NCBI RefSeq assembly: GCF_003473485.1
Contig: NC_053043.1
Coordinates: 4,660,001-4,724,000 of the forward strand
DNA from: Medicago truncatula
Lineage: Eukaryota > Streptophyta > Magnoliopsida > Fabales > Fabaceae
DNA: 64,000 bases
Direction of reading: 5' to 3'
Shown: positions 60,590-64,000 of the stretch, in pieces
Numbering within the stretch: position 1 is the first letter of the stretch
Layout: each line of letters starts with the position of its first letter
Program-made: the position numbers and the translations under genes
Notes under the pieces: model-generated
Database searches by the model: none
What the model saw: the letters and a program-made list of their open reading frames with translations, nothing else
What the model was told of the DNA's origin: nothing

Positions 60590-61952
60590 ACACTAGAGTT
60601 CCGGCAGATTTAATGAAAGCGTAGAACTGAAAAAACAGAGGTTGCCGCCTCTGGTAATTTTCTTCCTCATCAATCACATCGCTGCCTGGTACAGAACTCC
60701 ATTGTTTTTTATTCAAGCTATTTCATTTTATGTTTTTCGCTACTGCTTTCATTCTTCTCTTACAGAAAGACCATATTTATTTTTTGGTTTAGAACATCAT
60801 GAACTGTGTCTATGGTATCGTACCTAAGTTCTGTTCATATATAAAAAGTGGGAAACATACTTGTTAACAATTAAGCACAGAACGCGGCATCAAAACCAAT
60901 ACGTCAGACACACGCGACGGTCGGACACATTTTCAACAGAAGTGTCGTGCTACAACTTGTATTTAAAATAAAGAGCCCCCCCCTTCTATTTTTGCAAGTT
61001 TGTATTGAGATAATAGTCTTTTCTCGGTAACTTTCTTACTTTTCATTGTTTCCTTGTACCTGTTGTTGCTCATGTGATTGACTTCATTTTTTGAATCCAC
61101 TCCATGTTTAATTTAAGGGGAAATTGCATTAACTCCCCTGTAAGTTTTCCCCTAAACACTTCAAAAAAAGTTTAGGCTGTTTTGCTCTATTGCCCTACAG
61201 GGCACTAGACTAGACCAGAGATTTTGCGGCCTAATCCTGTTTTGCTCTCTGGCCTGCTGCCCCACACCAGGTAGGGGTTGACGGATTCTTTTGACAGCAA
61301 TACATACTAGCTGTGGCTGGAACTTCCGAATAAATTGAATGGTTAAGAAATTCAAGTATTATAATTGTTCTATTGAAATATAATCTCTACAATTTATTTC
61401 TTTCCTGCAGTGACTCCTTATACTCTCATTTGATTTGTTAGAGCAAATTAATCAAAGTTAAATTGAATATTATAATATGTGTTACATTATATACCACCAC
61501 TAGTCTCTGGTGATTTTGCTATTGCTTCTTTTATTTACAGACTAAGGTTTGTTGCTTTGCTAATTTTTGTTGTTGTGAATAATTTGTTAAATCATAAGAT
61601 GCCGTATGAAGTATTAAAGTGATGCCCTTCTGAGTATGTATACTTACTGAACCTATTTGCATTGTTTAGTGCAACAAAGCGGAATAGCAAGATGTCAGAG
61701 GCTGATTCTGCCATATGCAAAAAGAAAAGGAATGGAGAGTGGTCAAATATGCCTTATGATCTGCTCTCAAATATTGCAAATAGGCTGGAACTGATTGATT
61801 TTACCAGTTTTACTCATGTTTGCAAAGATACTTGTGGGACACTCTATGATGCAAAAAATTTGGTGTGGGGTCAATACATTCGGTCAGTTACATTATTTGA
61901 ACATCGTCTCCTTAAAGGAGTATGGATCCTGCCAAGATATCATAAACACTAA
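60590..61952 (+). CDS. Short F-box protein gene with a spliced leader
   Basis: The CDS at 61692-61952 encodes 86 residues. Residues 17-62 (WSNMPYDLLSNIANRLELID, then FTSFTHVCKD) are an F-box, which binds SKP1 in SCF ubiquitin ligases. No substrate-binding repeats follow: the frame ends after LPRYHKH. Full legume relatives of the KIB/SKIP23 type continue for about 300 residues with DUF295, so this is likely a truncated gene or pseudogene, though an unrecognised exon downstream (possible donor at 61882) cannot be ruled out. A leader exon at about 60590-60689 ends CTGCCTG/GTACAG, and an acceptor TTTAG lies at 61665-61669, leaving a 1-kb leader intron. The same leader recurs at 63543. Confidence 0.55.
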
Positions 61953-63540
61953 GATCAAAGATGGTAACTTGTTGGGGTCATATTTTCACTCTTTCATGGA
62001 TTTCTTTTGTCATTTTTGTTCTTTGTTTTATGGATTTAGTTATCTAAAACTTGAGATTTTATTGTTTGATCTATTGACTAAACTGTTTTATGGTTAAGGA
62101 TTTGCATAACTTTTTTTATTTTCTTGTATGCTTTTACTATGAAGTGTATGTATTAGCATCCAAACAACCAATGTTTGTACGTTCAAAATTGGGGTAACCT
62201 TTGGGGGTTAACCATGCGTGGGGATTGGGGAAAACACTTCGAAGGGTGGATTTCATTGAGAAAAATAAATTGACATAATTTGCTAGACAAAATTTCCACA
62301 ATTTAGGTTGTTTAACATGTGCCCTTAGCATTTCCCTTAAACTTTTTAACTATTAACATAAATATTCTTAAGTCATGAATATTCTTCAGACTTAAATATA
62401 GTCATATTTGTAAGCATATGTACTATACTGTTTTATATTATTAACATGGTTGTTGCGAGTTTGTTTGAAAATTCATCCTTTTTGTTTTTGGCGACTTTGA
62501 ATTTGTATTGTATCGATGTACTCTGTCAATTTGGATGAATGAATATCGTTTATTTTTGTCAAAAAATTATTAAATTTAATAAAATTTCTATAAAAAAAAT
62601 TAAAACGACACTAAAAAATGACTTTCTAACTTTTGTATCCATGTACTATGTCTCTTTTGCATTTAAACGCAAGCCAAAATATGACTTTCTAACTTTTGTT
62701 TCGCCTTATGATTATGTAATCCTAAAACGACACTAAAACTCCATAGTTTTGGTTCACTGAAAATAAACACACAACCTAAATGGACATCCACATTTCCTTG
62801 AACTTGTGTCTACTCATTTCAACTTCTTCTTTGTTCCTTTATACTTACCACCTCTTTCACATCCAAGCACAAGCTGCAATATTCTTGGTTTGTAACCACT
62901 ATCAAATTTATCTGTTATAATAGTAAATCATGCCTTTCTTGCATGACAACAAACACAATTAATCATCTCTTCTCGATCTTCATATTTCTTTTTAAGTACA
63001 AAATATTCCACAACATCAATGGAATATACCTCTGAATCCGAGTTTGCAACAACAGGAGATTCAACCATATCTATGTATATATATTACAAAAAAAAAAATC
63101 ATTAAAGCACTAATCAAATGCAAATAACATAGAAAAAATATCGCAATCCAGAGAGGGTTCAATACGTATCTCCCGAACTCGTTGTCATTATAACTCAGGA
63201 TTTATCTCCCAAAGGTTATCCGACATCAGGAAAAACAAAGCATAAACGTAATGTAAATGAAAGTAACAAGCTTTACCTCTTATTTGATCGTAAAAGAGTG
63301 AAGATTGACCCTATTTGATAGAATGATGTGACGAATAACCCCAAAATCGTCCAAAAATCACAAGCAAGATTGAGTGTAAAAGTAGAAATAAAAGTACAAC
63401 CAGTTGTTTCTGACATATAAAATGACCCGTTTTGGAGACCCAAAACACACCAAAAGGGAGGTGGGGTGAGGAGACATTGGGGACCAGAAAAGCAATCTTC
63501 CCTTGAATTTGATTGTCATAGGCTTTATAATAAACGAAAG
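61953..63540. other. Region between the F-box gene and its partial paralogue
   Basis: No gene is supported. The phrase AAAACGACACTAAAA and ATGACTTTCTAACTTTTG each occur twice at 62601-62740, marking a local duplication. The rest is AT-rich. Confidence 0.45.
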
Positions 63541-64000
63541 CCCAAAACACACTAGGGTTCCAGCATATTTAATGAAAGCGTAGAACTGAAAAAGCAGAAG
63601 TTGCCGAGTCTTGTGTTTTTCTTCTCACATCTCTGCCTACCTGGTATGTTCTCTCTTCTTCAATCCTTGTGTTTGCTACTTTCAAAATTACAAGTGCATG
63701 TACTGAATTCCATTGCTTTTCCTTCTTTTATTTATTTTTTTAGCTATTTTATTTTGTTTAGAATATGGCTTTACCTGCGTGAAATAGTCTTTGTTTATGC
63801 AACCACTTTCATCCCTAATTATAAACTATGAAGCACCGACACGGTATGTGATCACATGTGTTGATGTCGGAAACCGGGTACATTTTTGCTAATAAGTGCA
63901 TGCCCGTGCTACATTTATAAATCTCCTTTAAAAAAAAAAAACTGTCCTCAACTACAAGTTCTTTATTCAAATTACTAGATGTTTCAAACATAACCCTAAC
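63540..64000 (+). CDS. 5' end of a second F-box-type gene (leader only, runs off the window)
   Basis: Sequence from GCCCAAAACACACTAG to CTGCCTACCTG/GTATGT matches the F-box leader exon at 60590-60689 over about 110 bp, including TTAATGAAAGCGTAGAACTG. The exon donor is kept. No coding exon lies in the window, so only the promoter and leader of a tandem paralogue are seen. The coding part is expected to the right of 64000. Its intactness is unknown. Confidence 0.45.

Noticed and set aside
61662-61691. Upstream start of the F-box CDS at 61662
   Set aside because: That codon is TTG and falls in the intron acceptor region; the first ATG is at 61692.

Overview
This is plant nuclear DNA: AT-rich, intron-containing genes with GT/AG junctions, and gene-poor stretches full of small DNA transposons, LINE and SINE remnants. 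Protein and repeat style suggest a eudicot, most likely a papilionoid legume of the Medicago type. That assignment is inference, since nothing was searched.

Left part (1-28.6 kb): a same-strand array of secreted GDSL esterase/lipase genes, all with the same five-exon plan. GDSL-1 (811-3873), GDSL-2 (13062-19673) and GDSL-3 (22392-24715) read as intact. GDSL-4 (25813-28014) is a near-copy of GDSL-3 with an in-frame stop in exon 2 and GDS changed to GNS. A decayed fourth paralogue (exons 4-5, 20385-22130) and a stray exon-5 copy (25373-25560) show that GDSL-3 and GDSL-4 arose by tandem duplication of a roughly 3.3 kb unit. Spaces and introns hold a Mutator-like element with a nested Stowaway, several more Stowaways, a hAT-like element with an 8-bp target duplication, Helitron-like ends and two LINE remnants.

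Middle (28-50 kb): three minus-strand genes unrelated to the array. These are ribosomal protein eS27 (29358-30215, with telo-box and site II motifs upstream), a class II phospholipase A1 resembling Arabidopsis DSEL/PLA1-IIgamma (33311-35983), and a trichome-birefringence-like O-acetyltransferase (44856-49859). A possible B3-domain fragment lies at 43440-43908.

Right part (50-64 kb): mostly repeats and decayed sequence. It also holds a small minus-strand coiled-coil gene of unknown function (58007-58811), a short F-box gene (leader from about 60590, CDS 61692-61952), and at the right edge a second copy of that F-box leader, so a tandem F-box paralogue probably begins at 63540 and runs out of the window.

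The genes do not form an operon or an evident pathway. The coherent unit is the GDSL array, a birth-and-death tandem family. I saw no clear evidence for a wholly new system. The best leads are the decaying GDSL-4, the uncharacterised coiled-coil gene, the duplicated F-box leader and several structurally well-defined mobile elements. All exon junctions were placed by eye.
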